From positions 17,340 to 81,339 of the forward strand of contig JAKQKQ010000246.1 of assembly GCA_029560585.1 (NCBI GenBank): DNA of 64,000 nt, written 5' to 3'. A model generated the notes under the pieces. It saw only the letters and a list, made by a program, of their open reading frames with translations. It made no database searches and was not told the origin of the DNA. Position 1 is the first letter of the stretch. Each line of letters starts with the position of its first letter. The DNA is from Verrucomicrobiota bacterium. Its GTDB lineage: Bacteria; Verrucomicrobiota; Verrucomicrobiia; JADLBR01. Of the stretch, positions 25,247-33,146 are shown one piece after another. The position numbers were made by a program, and so were the translations under genes.

Positions 25247-25651
25247 TCAGAAGGGGATGTCGTCCCGGGCCTTGTCGGCGATCGCGATGGACTCCTTGTC
25301 GCAGAGCCAGGCATCGACGCAGTTGTAGACCTTGGACGGATCCTTGAGCCCCGGCTTCGTGCCAATGCGCACGCGCCCCACGGCGTTGAGGCACTTGTCG
25401 GCGGTGAGTTCGACGAACTCCCCCTTGGCCGGAGCCAGGCCGCAGGCCTTGAGAAACGTGTCGATCTTCCAGCCCGCGTTCTCTGTGAACACGAGTTGGT
25501 CGAAGACGATCACTTCGTTGATGTTCAGCTTTAAATCGATCTTCGGGTTGCCGGCGTTGCTCGTGCCCTCGCGGGCTTCCGCGACGATGGCGATGTAGTT
25601 GCCGGGCTCGAGCAGCTGGAAGCCGCCCCGGTCCTGGAATTGCACTCTCAT
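25247..25651 (-). CDS. SSB-like phage protein (DUF669-like)
   Basis: The protein has 134 residues from ATG 25651, with GGAGA upstream. The body is beta-rich (FQLLEPGNYIAIVAEAREG, IDLKLNINEVIVFDQLVF, FVELTADKCLNAVGRVRIG), as in DUF669-type proteins that replace SSB in phages. It ends DDIPF, the acidic-hydrophobic tail by which SSB proteins recruit partners. Directly upstream is a Sak4-like recombinase, the pairing usually seen in phage recombination modules. The single-strand binding activity is inferred from fold, tail and context. Confidence 0.65.
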   Translation of the reverse strand: MRVQFQDRGGFQLLEPGNYIAIVAEAREGTSNAGNPKIDLKLNINEVIVFDQLVFTENAGWKIDTFLKACGLAPAKGEFVELTADKCLNAVGRVRIGTKPGLKDPSKVYNCVDAWLCDKESIAIADKARDDIPF

Positions 25652-25683
25652 TTTGATGTCTCCTCTGTTGTTGGTGGTTGGGT

Positions 25684-26670
25684 TCAGGCGGCGGACTGCT
25701 GCACCGCACGCAGGAATGCCGCCGGCCGTTTGAGCGCCTTGCGGATGTGTGTGACGTCCATCGCGGAGATGTCCGCGCCGGGCGCGAGCCATCCCTCTTT
25801 CGTCATCCAGGCGAGCGCCTGCTCGCGGACCGGCGCCACGAGATCCTCGAACTTCTTGCGGTCGGGGGATTCATCACCCTCAGGATTCCCCGCCTCTGGG
25901 ACTGCCGGCGCATGGGATTCCCCGATCCTGGAATTCCCAGCCTCGGGCGTTCCCAGCTTCGTTGGCTTGACCGCTTCCGGCGCAGCCGTTGTCGCGCCCT
26001 CGAGCCACGCGCCGACCTGGCGGCCGATGTCCTCGGTCACCTGGAAGATCCGGTCGGTGAATATCCCGGTGCGGTCTTTGCTTACCTGCGCGGTGTGGTC
26101 GTGGGCGATGTCGAAGACGATCGTGAACTCGTACTCGCCCTCGTCCCGGAACACGGGCGCGAGCCCCACCTTGCGCGGCACCTGCTTGCCTTTCATGTCC
26201 TGTTCCAGGACGTACTCGAACTTGGACCGGAGGCAGGCGACCAGGTGGATGTCGCTCTGCAGGATCGAGCCCAGGCCGGCGTCGTACTTCTTGCCCGCCT
26301 GGTTCCAGTTGGTGAAGGAGTTGCCGCCCCGCGAATCGAGCGAGCCCTTGAATTCGAGCACGCCCTTCCAGAAGTGGGACGCGCTATCGATGATGAGGCA
26401 CCCGTAGCCGGCCGCGACCGCCGCATTGATGGCTTCGACGAACTTTTCGGCCTCGAATGGCGGCTCGATGTCCAGCACGTCGAACCGGTAGCGGTCCGAG
26501 TAGAGCGATGCGGACCGGTTCTCGGTGTCGATCACCGCGATCCTGCCCTTTGGGCCCACCAGCCCGGCGGCCAGCCGCAGGGCCGACATCGTTTTCCCGG
26601 AGCCGGGAGGGCCGGTCACGGCGAGCTTGAGTTTGGCGCGGCGCCGCTGCGCCTGTTGGAATTGCATCAT
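25684..26670 (-). CDS. Sak4-like RecA-fold recombinase
   Basis: The protein has 328 residues. Walker A GPPGSGKT lies at 20-27, IAVIDTENRSASLYSDRY near 44-61, and Walker B CLIIDSASHFWKG near 95-107. A conserved HLVACLRSKFEYVLE near 145-160 and ITTD-like regions follow, before a low-complexity linker (about 235-270) and a C-terminal helical domain. This is the arrangement of phage Sak4/AAA_24 ATPases, which bind single-stranded DNA and promote annealing with a phage SSB. The SSB-like gene lies 32 bp downstream, supporting a Sak4-SSB pair. The C-terminal domain (MDVTHIRKALKRPAAFLRAV) is unassigned. Confidence 0.75.
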   Translation of the reverse strand: MMQFQQAQRRRAKLKLAVTGPPGSGKTMSALRLAAGLVGPKGRIAVIDTENRSASLYSDRYRFDVLDIEPPFEAEKFVEAINAAVAAGYGCLIIDSASHFWKGVLEFKGSLDSRGGNSFTNWNQAGKKYDAGLGSILQSDIHLVACLRSKFEYVLEQDMKGKQVPRKVGLAPVFRDEGEYEFTIVFDIAHDHTAQVSKDRTGIFTDRIFQVTEDIGRQVGAWLEGATTAAPEAVKPTKLGTPEAGNSRIGESHAPAVPEAGNPEGDESPDRKKFEDLVAPVREQALAWMTKEGWLAPGADISAMDVTHIRKALKRPAAFLRAVQQSAA

Positions 26671-27131
26671 GGGGTTCTCCCTTGGGGCGTGGTTCTCCTG
26701 CGCCTCGCGCGCCCGCCCCTGCGCGCGAAACTGAAATTGATCCCCCTTGCCTCCCTGATCGCCGAGAGCATCTCCCCGAGGTACTCGATGGTCACCATCT
26801 CCCCCGTGAGCCGGAACACGCGCCAGCCAAGCGTCCCGGCCGCATTGTACTTCACGCAGTCATCGCGGAATCCGGTCCCCCGCGTGTGCCTGCCGCCCGT
26901 CCACGTTCCGCCCTCCAGCTCGAATGCTGCTTTCGCATCGACCCAGGCCCGGTCGATCCGCCACCGTCGCCCGATCGCCGCCGCGAACCGGTGCTCGCGC
27001 TCCAGCCGCGGTCCTCCGATGGCCCGCCAGACCAGGTCGAACCGGCGCTCGAGGGCGGATCCCATCAGTCGGTTTTCCCCATCGGCAGCTGGCGCCGGCC
27101 GGAAGCTGGCCCCGATGACCGGCGCCCTCAT
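26667..27131 (-). CDS. PD-(D/E)XK-type phage endonuclease
   Basis: The protein has 154 residues from ATG 27131, overlapping the upstream RHH gene as ATGA. RIDRAWVDAKAAFELEGGTW, then GRHTRGTGFRDDCVKYNAA and GWRVFRLT form the DUF559/Vsr-like pattern: Asp before the first strand, E-x-E in the second, and a Lys/Asn helix before a GWxVxR strand. Such small nucleases occur near recombinases in prophages. The N-terminal 25 residues are poorly conserved and the C-terminus is a basic tail (RRGGRARRRRTTPQ). It overlaps the Sak4 start by 4 bp. Confidence 0.7.
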   Translation of the reverse strand: MRAPVIGASFRPAPAADGENRLMGSALERRFDLVWRAIGGPRLEREHRFAAAIGRRWRIDRAWVDAKAAFELEGGTWTGGRHTRGTGFRDDCVKYNAAGTLGWRVFRLTGEMVTIEYLGEMLSAIREARGINFSFARRGGRARRRRTTPQGRTP

Positions 27132-27331
27132 TTTGGGCCGCCTCCCGGGTGCCGGGAAAACCTGTGCGCGATCCCGATCTTTCGGTGGAGGTCCCCGTTG
27201 AGGACCCGCTCGATGTATTCGGAGAGGGACCAGCCGCTCTCTTTCGCCCGCCGGATCGCCCCCCCGATGATCGCGCCCGACATGTAGAGGCTCACCGCCC
27301 TGCCTTTTCGCCCGCTCTTCGGCCGTCCCAT
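27128..27331 (-). CDS. Ribbon-helix-helix-type regulator, first gene of the minus operon
   Basis: The protein has 67 residues. AVSLYMSGAIIGGAIRRAKE then GWSLSEYIERVLNGDLHRK is an RHH pattern: a short beta strand followed by two helices with the SxSEYIE signature. It opens the whole replication/recombination operon and is divergent from another RHH gene across an 80-bp operator region, so it is a natural candidate for autoregulation. Confidence 0.6.
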   Translation of the reverse strand: MGRPKSGRKGRAVSLYMSGAIIGGAIRRAKESGWSLSEYIERVLNGDLHRKIGIAHRFSRHPGGGPK

Positions 27332-27411
27332 GATGTCGGATAGTTATCCGATAATTATCCGCCCGTCAACCGCCGTTTGACATGGTCGGATTTTTATCGT
27401 ATAAAAAACCT
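27332..27411. promoter_or_regulatory. Divergent promoter with overlapping palindromes
   Basis: CGGATAGTTATCCG at 27337-27350 is a palindrome (arms CGGATA/TATCCG), and GATAATTATC at 27350-27359 is a second one sharing its last base. On the plus strand, TTGACA at 27377-27382 and TATAAA at 27400-27405 are spaced by exactly 17 bp. The ATG of the plus-strand gene is only 6 bases after the -10 element, so the transcript probably starts at or next to the ATG. Confidence 0.75.
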
Positions 27412-27591
27412 ATGGGCGCACCCCGAAAAAAACCCTGGGCCAGGAAGAAGAAGGTCGGCGTGACGATCCGCGCCGACATCCTCGACGCCGCTCAGGCGAA
27501 CGCGGACACCGACGGCATCAGCCTCTCCCAGTACATCGAGGACCAGCTCGTCAGGGTCGCCGCCCCGAAGAAGGGCAGGATCAGGGATTGA
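27412..27591 (+). CDS. Ribbon-helix-helix-type small regulator
   Basis: The protein has 59 residues from ATG 27412 (MGAPRKKPWARKKKVGVTIR). The longer frame from 27382 would begin inside the -35/-10 promoter and is rejected. KKVGVTIRADILDAAQANAD then GISLSQYIEDQLVRVA fits an RHH DNA-binding fold, with a basic N-terminal arm. It lacks room for a Shine-Dalgarno leader and may be translated from a leaderless mRNA. It converges on, and overlaps by 11 bp, the RadC-like gene. Confidence 0.6.
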   Translation: MGAPRKKPWARKKKVGVTIRADILDAAQANADTDGISLSQYIEDQLVRVAAPKKGRIRD

Positions 27592-28123
27592 CCGGCCTAT
27601 GCCGCCCCTCCGGCGGCGCGATTGACGACGCCCTCCACACGGTCTCCTCGCCGCGATCGATCTGCCGGCAGACGCGGCAGAAAAATCCGCTCCAGCCGAT
27701 CACCAGGTGCTCGTGGAGGCAGATCCCGAGCGACCGGCACGCCCGGCGCATCCGGCGCGTGAATTCGATGTCCTGGGGGCTGGGCCGGGGATCGCCGTGC
27801 GGATGATTGTGGATCAGGATGATGCCGCGCGAATTCGTCAGGAACGCCGGCCGCAATACCTCCGCCGGGCTCACCGAGATCCCGGCGCTGCCGCCGGTCG
27901 CCACCTGGGCGAAGTGCCGGATCCGGTTGGCGACATCCAGGCTGACCGTGAAGAGCGCCTCGTGCGGGAAATTCGCCATCCAATCGAACATCCCCGCGAC
28001 GGCGGGGAATGACGTCGCCTCCGCCCCGACGATCCGCCCCTGGATCGCCGATCTCCTCAGCGTCACCTCGACCCTCGGTACCTGCGCCCCGATCTCCGAA
28101 AGCATCGCATCTGTCTGTGTCAT
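27581..28123 (-). CDS. Second RadC/JAB-type protein
   Basis: The protein has 180 residues from ATG 28123, preceded by GGAG. HNHPHGDPRPSPQD near 115-128 is the JAMM metal motif with a His-x-His and Asp, as in RadC. The N-terminal HhH half of true RadC is missing; instead there is a different region (ATSFPAVAGMFDWMANFPHE, VANRIRHFAQVATGG). GWSGFFCRVCRQIDRG near the end contains a CxxC. This shorter class is typical of plasmid or island JAB proteins. It is not the same as the full-length RadC at 5.9-6.7 kb. Substrate unknown. Confidence 0.7.
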   Translation of the reverse strand: MTQTDAMLSEIGAQVPRVEVTLRRSAIQGRIVGAEATSFPAVAGMFDWMANFPHEALFTVSLDVANRIRHFAQVATGGSAGISVSPAEVLRPAFLTNSRGIILIHNHPHGDPRPSPQDIEFTRRMRRACRSLGICLHEHLVIGWSGFFCRVCRQIDRGEETVWRASSIAPPEGRHRPVNP

Positions 28124-28272
28124 GTGACTCTCCTTTGTGTTGTGCTTGACCCAAGATGCTTGCAGAGCGAGACTGATACAACCGTATTGTTGCAATACAT
28201 TGTGTTGCACCGAAGCCGTTGTAGAGTAGACACTTGCAGACGACAGATTTTAGAAGAAAGGGATTATTCACA
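28124..28272. promoter_or_regulatory. Divergent operator/promoter region
   Basis: GTATTG at 28184-28189 and CAATAC at 28193-28198 form an inverted repeat around TTG; TGTTGCA is repeated at 28189-28195 and 28203-28209. The region is AT-richer than its surroundings and separates the RadC-like gene from the plus-strand gene at 28273. A ribosome site (AAGGGA) precedes the latter. Confidence 0.5.
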
Positions 28273-28767
28273 ATGCCAAAAACGAGTGCGAAATCGAAGA
28301 AAACGCCACAGAAGAAGATCGGCGCCCTGAACCTGCGCTGTTCCGAGACTTTGCGGGGAGCCGTCCAGCGCGCCGCCGATGCCGAGCGGACATCGCTCGT
28401 GGATTGGGTCACCCGCGCCCTGGCCCATGCCCTCGCCGAACGCGGCATCTCCCTGCCACCCGACTGTCCGGAATATCAGCCCGAGGAGGCACCGGCAGCG
28501 ACATTGAACGAGGCCCTCGAGCGAGAGGCGACCGCCCTTCTGCCCGAGGCGCGGGCCAAGACGCGCCCTTGGGCCGATGCCATCGCCCGAGAGGAGTGGG
28601 CGATAATCGGCAAGGCCTTACAGGAGATCGACGACCCGGCGCTATGGAACGATTTCCTTCAGTCGTGGTCGATTCCCGGACGCACCGCGCGACAGAAGCT
28701 CCACGCGCTCAAATTCCGGTTGCAGGCCTATCGCGAGCGGCTCCCGCGGCAGGGGAGCGACTATTAA
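28273..28767 (+). CDS. Probable RHH-fold regulator with helical C-terminal domain
   Basis: The protein has 164 residues from ATG 28273. The Lys-rich start (MPKTSAKSKKTPQKKIGALN) is followed by LRCSETLRGAVQRAADAERT and SLVDWVTRALAHALAERGI, an RHH-like strand and two helices. The rest is helical with several Trp (WADAIAREEWAIIGKALQEI). It is divergent from the RadC-like gene and convergent with the integrase. It may be an element repressor, but no known repressor family was recognised. Confidence 0.45.
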   Translation: MPKTSAKSKKTPQKKIGALNLRCSETLRGAVQRAADAERTSLVDWVTRALAHALAERGISLPPDCPEYQPEEAPAATLNEALEREATALLPEARAKTRPWADAIAREEWAIIGKALQEIDDPALWNDFLQSWSIPGRTARQKLHALKFRLQAYRERLPRQGSDY

Positions 28768-28789
28768 ACCGAGGAGCGCGACGGGCGGA

Positions 28790-30091
28790 CTATCGGGCCC
28801 TCGATAGCGGCACCACGTTGGAGGCCGCGCCCTCCGGCCTGATCGAGAACCACGCCTTTCCTTCCTCTGGTGTGCGGAGTTCGAGATAGGAATGCCGGAT
28901 GATCCGCTCGGAGTTGCCCGCCTCCAGCGCCACCTGCGAGAGATTCTGTGTCACGGCGGTGCGGTAGCTGATGAATGAATCCCGCAGCACGTCGTGGGGC
29001 CATTCCAGCCCGATGGCCTTGGCCAGGGCGGTGACGCAGCGCCAGGTGCGCGTGGTGCAGATGTGGCCGCGCCCGGCCCGGAAGGGGGCGAGCCATTCGG
29101 CCAGGTTGGGCTGGATCGGGATCAGGCGCCGCGAGGCGGTCTTGGCCTTGTGCTTGGCCACCTCGATCACCCCGCGCTTCCACTGGATGTCGGACCACTC
29201 GAGACGGCCGATCTCCATCGGGCGAACGCCGGCAAAACCCCCGATCGCGATGAAGGGCACGAGATCGGGCCGTGGCGCGATCGCGGGCCTGCCGCGCCTG
29301 GCGGCAACGCCGTGGGCCGCCGCATTCAATAGCCGCGACATCTCAGCGGGGGAGAAAACCCGGATGCGCTTGCCAGGGTCTTTCACCCGTTTGACGAGGG
29401 CCGCCTCGACCTCCCGGTCCCGCGGCAGATGGCCCCGCATCCGCGCGTAATGGAACAGGGTCAGGATATCGGTCCGGTAATTGTTCCATGTCTTGGGCTT
29501 GAGTTTCTTGATCCGCCCGAGCGCCTCCTCGATCATGTGCGCGGTGATGCCCTGGATCGGCGCCGGGAATCGCCCGGCGAACCACCGGAGCTTGTAGCCC
29601 AGCGAACGCAGATAGACGTCGGCGAGCCCGGCCTCCGCCCGGTCGCGCAAAATCTCCTCGACGAGTTCGGGCACCGGCTTGGACGGAAGCTCCTGGGCGT
29701 GCTTCTCCTTCCACCACCTCGCAACCTGGATCAGCGACGCGGGCTGAACCAGTTTCCATGCCTCCGCGTATTCCTGGGAAGCGACCTCCAGCGGGATGCC
29801 GGTCGGCCGCACCGCCTCCACCGAAAGCGAGTAGCGCTCCCGGTCCGCCCCCCGGAAATCCGCCAGGCCGGCCTTCCCCGCAGAGATCTCGCGGGCGCGC
29901 TGCTTGGCGGCATCCGTGGCCTCCTCGAGCGTCGCGCGCACCAGCCGCTTTCGCTGGCCCGCCTGGCGCCACGCCGCAGTGAAATGGCGTTCGCCGGTGC
30001 GATAGATCAGCACGCGGACCGAATCGACCTTCACCTCGACCGGCCACTTGGTTCGCTTCTTCCGGGAGTTCTCGGTCTCCGGGACTTCCAT
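28790..30091 (-). CDS. Tyrosine recombinase (element integrase)
   Basis: The protein has 433 residues. The N-terminal part (about 1-90) resembles an arm-binding or AP2-like region; 120-225 is the core-binding domain. The catalytic domain carries R290 (GVRPMEIGRL), K317 (KHKAKTASRRL), H366-x-x-x-R370 (HDVLRDSF), N393 in the usual GHS position (AGNSERI), and Y402 (RHSYLEL), nine residues after N393, as the nucleophile. The H-to-N change is something I recall from verrucomicrobial integrases. The gene lies at the right end of the phage-like block, with host-type genes starting 320 bp beyond, so it probably marks the element edge. No attachment duplicate can be checked because the left end is outside the window. 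Confidence 0.85.
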   Translation of the reverse strand: MEVPETENSRKKRTKWPVEVKVDSVRVLIYRTGERHFTAAWRQAGQRKRLVRATLEEATDAAKQRAREISAGKAGLADFRGADRERYSLSVEAVRPTGIPLEVASQEYAEAWKLVQPASLIQVARWWKEKHAQELPSKPVPELVEEILRDRAEAGLADVYLRSLGYKLRWFAGRFPAPIQGITAHMIEEALGRIKKLKPKTWNNYRTDILTLFHYARMRGHLPRDREVEAALVKRVKDPGKRIRVFSPAEMSRLLNAAAHGVAARRGRPAIAPRPDLVPFIAIGGFAGVRPMEIGRLEWSDIQWKRGVIEVAKHKAKTASRRLIPIQPNLAEWLAPFRAGRGHICTTRTWRCVTALAKAIGLEWPHDVLRDSFISYRTAVTQNLSQVALEAGNSERIIRHSYLELRTPEEGKAWFSIRPEGAASNVVPLSRAR

Positions 30092-30410
30092 GTCCAGACT
30101 GTCACATAAGTGTCACAAAAAGTCCATGACTTTATGTAAGTAATTGTAGGTCAGCGTACATGCTAAGGGCTTGCGCCCTTCGGCGTGGGCCATGGGCAAG
30201 ATGCCCATGCCACGGTCCTGTGGCACGGGCGTCCCGCCCGTTGCGGCCGAGCGATCTCCGAAGCCAGAAAGTTGGTAATATCGCCTCTGGCGATCGGCTT
30301 CGCCACGATTTTCTGCCCCGGTGGTCCCGGAATGCCCGACGACGCGGGCATGATCCCCGACCGCAGATTTTTCATGGTGTTTTGCAGTAAACCGTGATGC
30401 GCCCACCGCC
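30092..30410. other. Element edge region with short palindromic repeats
   Basis: No gene was found. ATGGGCA/TGCCCAT at 30192-30208 and CGGGCG/CGCCCG at 30226-30240 form two adjacent hairpins (the GGGCAAGATGCCC and GGGCGTCCCGCCC type). A third hairpin ATGCCCG/CGGGCAT lies at 30332-30351. No tRNA is visible, so the attachment site of the integrase is unknown, although it should lie in or near this stretch. TGTGACA is repeated just before the integrase start. Confidence 0.5.
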
Positions 30411-31811
30411 GTGATGGCTAGCATGGGTTTCATGTTGGCCGAACGATTGACTGTTGCGGTGTTCCTGCTGGCGGCGTTGAACGCACCGGCACAAGGCCCT
30501 CTCAAAGCCACCCCTTCACCCACGGTCACCGTTCAGGCCTACCGCTTCGTTGGCGGGAGCGAGCGCGAGGACAGCATGTGGAGCGCGCTCTATGGCGCCA
30601 AGAGCGGCAAACTCTACATCGGGCTGTCCACCCACGCCGAGGCGGCACACTTTTTCGAGTTCGACCCCGGGGCGGAGGCAATGCACCACGTCGCCGACCT
30701 GACGGCGTTCAAAGGAGAACGCGGCGAGGGTGTCCGCACGAGCGGCAAGATCCACGTTCGCATGGGTGAGGACGAAGAGGGGCGCATCCACTTTGGCGAT
30801 TTCTGCGAGGACACCGGCCCGGAATGCGTGGACCCCGCCAGCTATCGCGGCCCGCATTGGTTCCGGTATGATCCCGGCCAGCGGAAACTCGAGATCCTCG
30901 GCCAGATCAATCGCCAATGGGGCCTGCTCGGCTTCGTGCTGGAGCCGAGATATCGCCGCCTCTATGGGCTGGCCGAAGATGGGCACCTGTATGCTTTCGA
31001 CCTCCGCAGGAAAGACACCACGGATCTCGGCCGCGTGGACGACTGGGATATCTGCCGGACGATCTTCGCGGACGACGAGGGCAACGTCTACGGCTCGTTC
31101 CCCATAGGCCGCATCTGGAAATACGATCCGAAACAGGATCGCATCTTCGACCTGCGCTCCACGCGCCTTCCGATCGACCCGCGCACGACGCCGCGCACGA
31201 TGTCAAACCCGCTCATCGACCGCAAAGTCTATTGGCGCGTCATCCAATGGGACCCGCTGGATCGCGTGGCATACGGCATCATCGTCGGCGATTCCATGCT
31301 TTTCAAATTCGACCCGCACGACGGCCCCGAGGGTTCCGTGACGCCGATCATGCGCCTTTGCGCGGAACGCTATCTCAAGGCCGACCCCAGCCTCATACCC
31401 GTCTCGACGCTCGCGCTGACGATATCGCGCGAGCACCGGATCTATTATGCGCCGGTGGTCTCGGTCGCGTTTGATTATGCGGGCACCTCGTGGGACGTGG
31501 CCGACGAGCGCAGCTTCACCGCCAAGATCACCGGCGAAACCGTGCCGCCCGAAACGGCGCTGGTGGCCTATGACATCGCCACAAAACAGCGGCGAGAGAT
31601 CGGCATCATGCGCACCCAGGACGGGCGGCGCGTGTTCGGTCTCGGCGGCGCCTGCACCGGCCAGAAGGACGGCAAGATCTACTTCGTCGGCGCCGTCGAG
31701 GAACGCGATCCGGCACGGGTCGCCAACAAGATCGACGGGCGCTGGCCCTTCAGCATGGCCCTGATCTGCTACACGCCGACCAAGGGCGAAATGGAAGGAG
31801 GCGCGCGATGA
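30411..31811 (+). CDS. Secreted beta-propeller-like protein
   Basis: The frame encodes 466 residues with ATGs at 30411, 30414, 30423 and 30432; any of them gives a signal peptide ending near AVFLLAALNAPAQG. The mature protein has repeated strand blocks (KLYIGLSTHAEAAHFFEFDP, GHLYAFDLRRKDTTDLGRVD, NVYGSFPIGRIWKYDPKQDR, GIIVGDSMLFKFDP), the WD40/NHL-like pattern of a beta-propeller. It overlaps the next gene as ATGA and is the first of a three-gene unit. It has no recognised catalytic motif; it could bind a carbohydrate or be a lyase-like propeller (oligogalacturonate lyases share such repeats). Confidence 0.6.
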   Translation: MMASMGFMLAERLTVAVFLLAALNAPAQGPLKATPSPTVTVQAYRFVGGSEREDSMWSALYGAKSGKLYIGLSTHAEAAHFFEFDPGAEAMHHVADLTAFKGERGEGVRTSGKIHVRMGEDEEGRIHFGDFCEDTGPECVDPASYRGPHWFRYDPGQRKLEILGQINRQWGLLGFVLEPRYRRLYGLAEDGHLYAFDLRRKDTTDLGRVDDWDICRTIFADDEGNVYGSFPIGRIWKYDPKQDRIFDLRSTRLPIDPRTTPRTMSNPLIDRKVYWRVIQWDPLDRVAYGIIVGDSMLFKFDPHDGPEGSVTPIMRLCAERYLKADPSLIPVSTLALTISREHRIYYAPVVSVAFDYAGTSWDVADERSFTAKITGETVPPETALVAYDIATKQRREIGIMRTQDGRRVFGLGGACTGQKDGKIYFVGAVEERDPARVANKIDGRWPFSMALICYTPTKGEMEGGAR

Positions 31812-33121
31812 ACCGCACCCAGATGACCACCTTGATCCTGTGGCTCGTCGCCATCGACATGGCCCCGGCCCAGAAGTGGATCAACCCGTCGTTCGACGCC
31901 CACCGCCTTGACTACCGAACCCTCGGCTACCCGGACGTGACCGAGATCGAAGCCGACAACAGCCCGATCACGGCCCTGCTAACCGCCACCAACGGTCGCG
32001 TGTATGGCGCCACCAGCGGCAAGACCGCCTCCTTCCTGTTCCTCTACGACCGGGGCATCAACAAGGTGCGCCCCCTCGGTCGCATAGCCGACGCGCGCGG
32101 CGTATACCACGCCCTGGCCCAAGACAGCGATGGCACGCTGCTCATCGGTGGCGGCCTGAACATGCTGGCGCCGGTGCCCCTGACGCGGGAATTCCCCGGC
32201 GGATTCCGCGCCATCGAGAAACAGCTCTGGATCGACGTCGCCGCCACCCACACGAACTATCCCGGCGGCCACCTCTACCGCTACGATCCGGCCAAAGGTG
32301 ACGCCGGCACGCGCATGCCCGGCGAACCGTGCCCCCTCGAAGACCTCGGCATCCCCGTGGGCGGCGATTCGATCTACGCCATCGCCATGGATGCCAACTC
32401 CCGCCACCTCTACGGCATCAGCTACCCGAATGCCCTGTTCTTTGCCTGGGACATCACGAAAAACAAATGCGACATCATCGGCCCCGTGGTGGAACGCCGC
32501 ATCTATTCTGGGCCAGAGCGCGCGTGGCGCAGCGTCCCCCGCGCACTCCACGTCGCGCCAGACGGGCGGGTCTACACATCCGGCGATGATGGCCGCATCG
32601 TTTTCTTCGACATCGCCTCCAAGAAACTGGTCCGGACGGCGATGCAGATCCCCGGCGAGTATTACGAGGCGTGGAACTACAACGGCTATCCCGTGCTGGA
32701 GCAGTGGGCGACCGATGCGAAAGGCAATCTCTTCGGCACGACCAGCGATGGCTACCTCTTCCAGATCGACGTCGGACAAGGGCGCATCGCCAATCTCGGC
32801 AAGCCGCGCCTCTCGCGCCGGGTGCGCGCCATGGCGCTCGGCCAAGACGAGCGCCTCTATATGATCTGCGGCGAGCTTCAGGAAATGTGCAAACTCATCA
32901 GTTATGACCCGGCCGGGCAGGAGGGCTTTCGTGACTGGGGCGTCTTGGCGGTGGACCGCAGCCCCTACTACGCCAGGCGCGCCTATCAGTTTGACGCGAT
33001 GACTGCCGGCATCGATGGGACGATGTTCATAGGCGAGAGCGATCGCCGCGCCTGCCTCTTCCTGTTCCTTCCCGGCGGCAAAGGCTTCGATGGCGGGTTC
33101 AACCCGGCCAACCCAAGATGA
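31808..33121 (+). CDS. Second secreted beta-propeller-like protein
   Basis: The protein has 437 residues. The signal peptide is MNRTQMTTLILWLVAIDMAP. Repeats such as RVYGATSGKTASFLFLYDRG, HLYGISYPNALFFAWDI, RVYTSGDDGRIVFFDIASKK and NLFGTTSDGYLFQIDVGQG give a propeller like its upstream neighbour, with which it shares style and probably ancestry. It overlaps that gene by 4 bp, and a Tat-exported hydrolase-like gene follows 25 bp downstream. Tandem propellers in one operon suggest two related binding or lyase functions on the same substrate. Confidence 0.6.
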   Translation: MNRTQMTTLILWLVAIDMAPAQKWINPSFDAHRLDYRTLGYPDVTEIEADNSPITALLTATNGRVYGATSGKTASFLFLYDRGINKVRPLGRIADARGVYHALAQDSDGTLLIGGGLNMLAPVPLTREFPGGFRAIEKQLWIDVAATHTNYPGGHLYRYDPAKGDAGTRMPGEPCPLEDLGIPVGGDSIYAIAMDANSRHLYGISYPNALFFAWDITKNKCDIIGPVVERRIYSGPERAWRSVPRALHVAPDGRVYTSGDDGRIVFFDIASKKLVRTAMQIPGEYYEAWNYNGYPVLEQWATDAKGNLFGTTSDGYLFQIDVGQGRIANLGKPRLSRRVRAMALGQDERLYMICGELQEMCKLISYDPAGQEGFRDWGVLAVDRSPYYARRAYQFDAMTAGIDGTMFIGESDRRACLFLFLPGGKGFDGGFNPANPR

Positions 33122-33146
33122 GGATGCCCCAACGGGAATATCTCCT

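Noticed and set aside
30113..30529. A 138-codon minus-strand frame over the element edge
   Set aside because: It crosses palindromic repeats and the start of a plus-strand gene with a signal peptide; no coding character.
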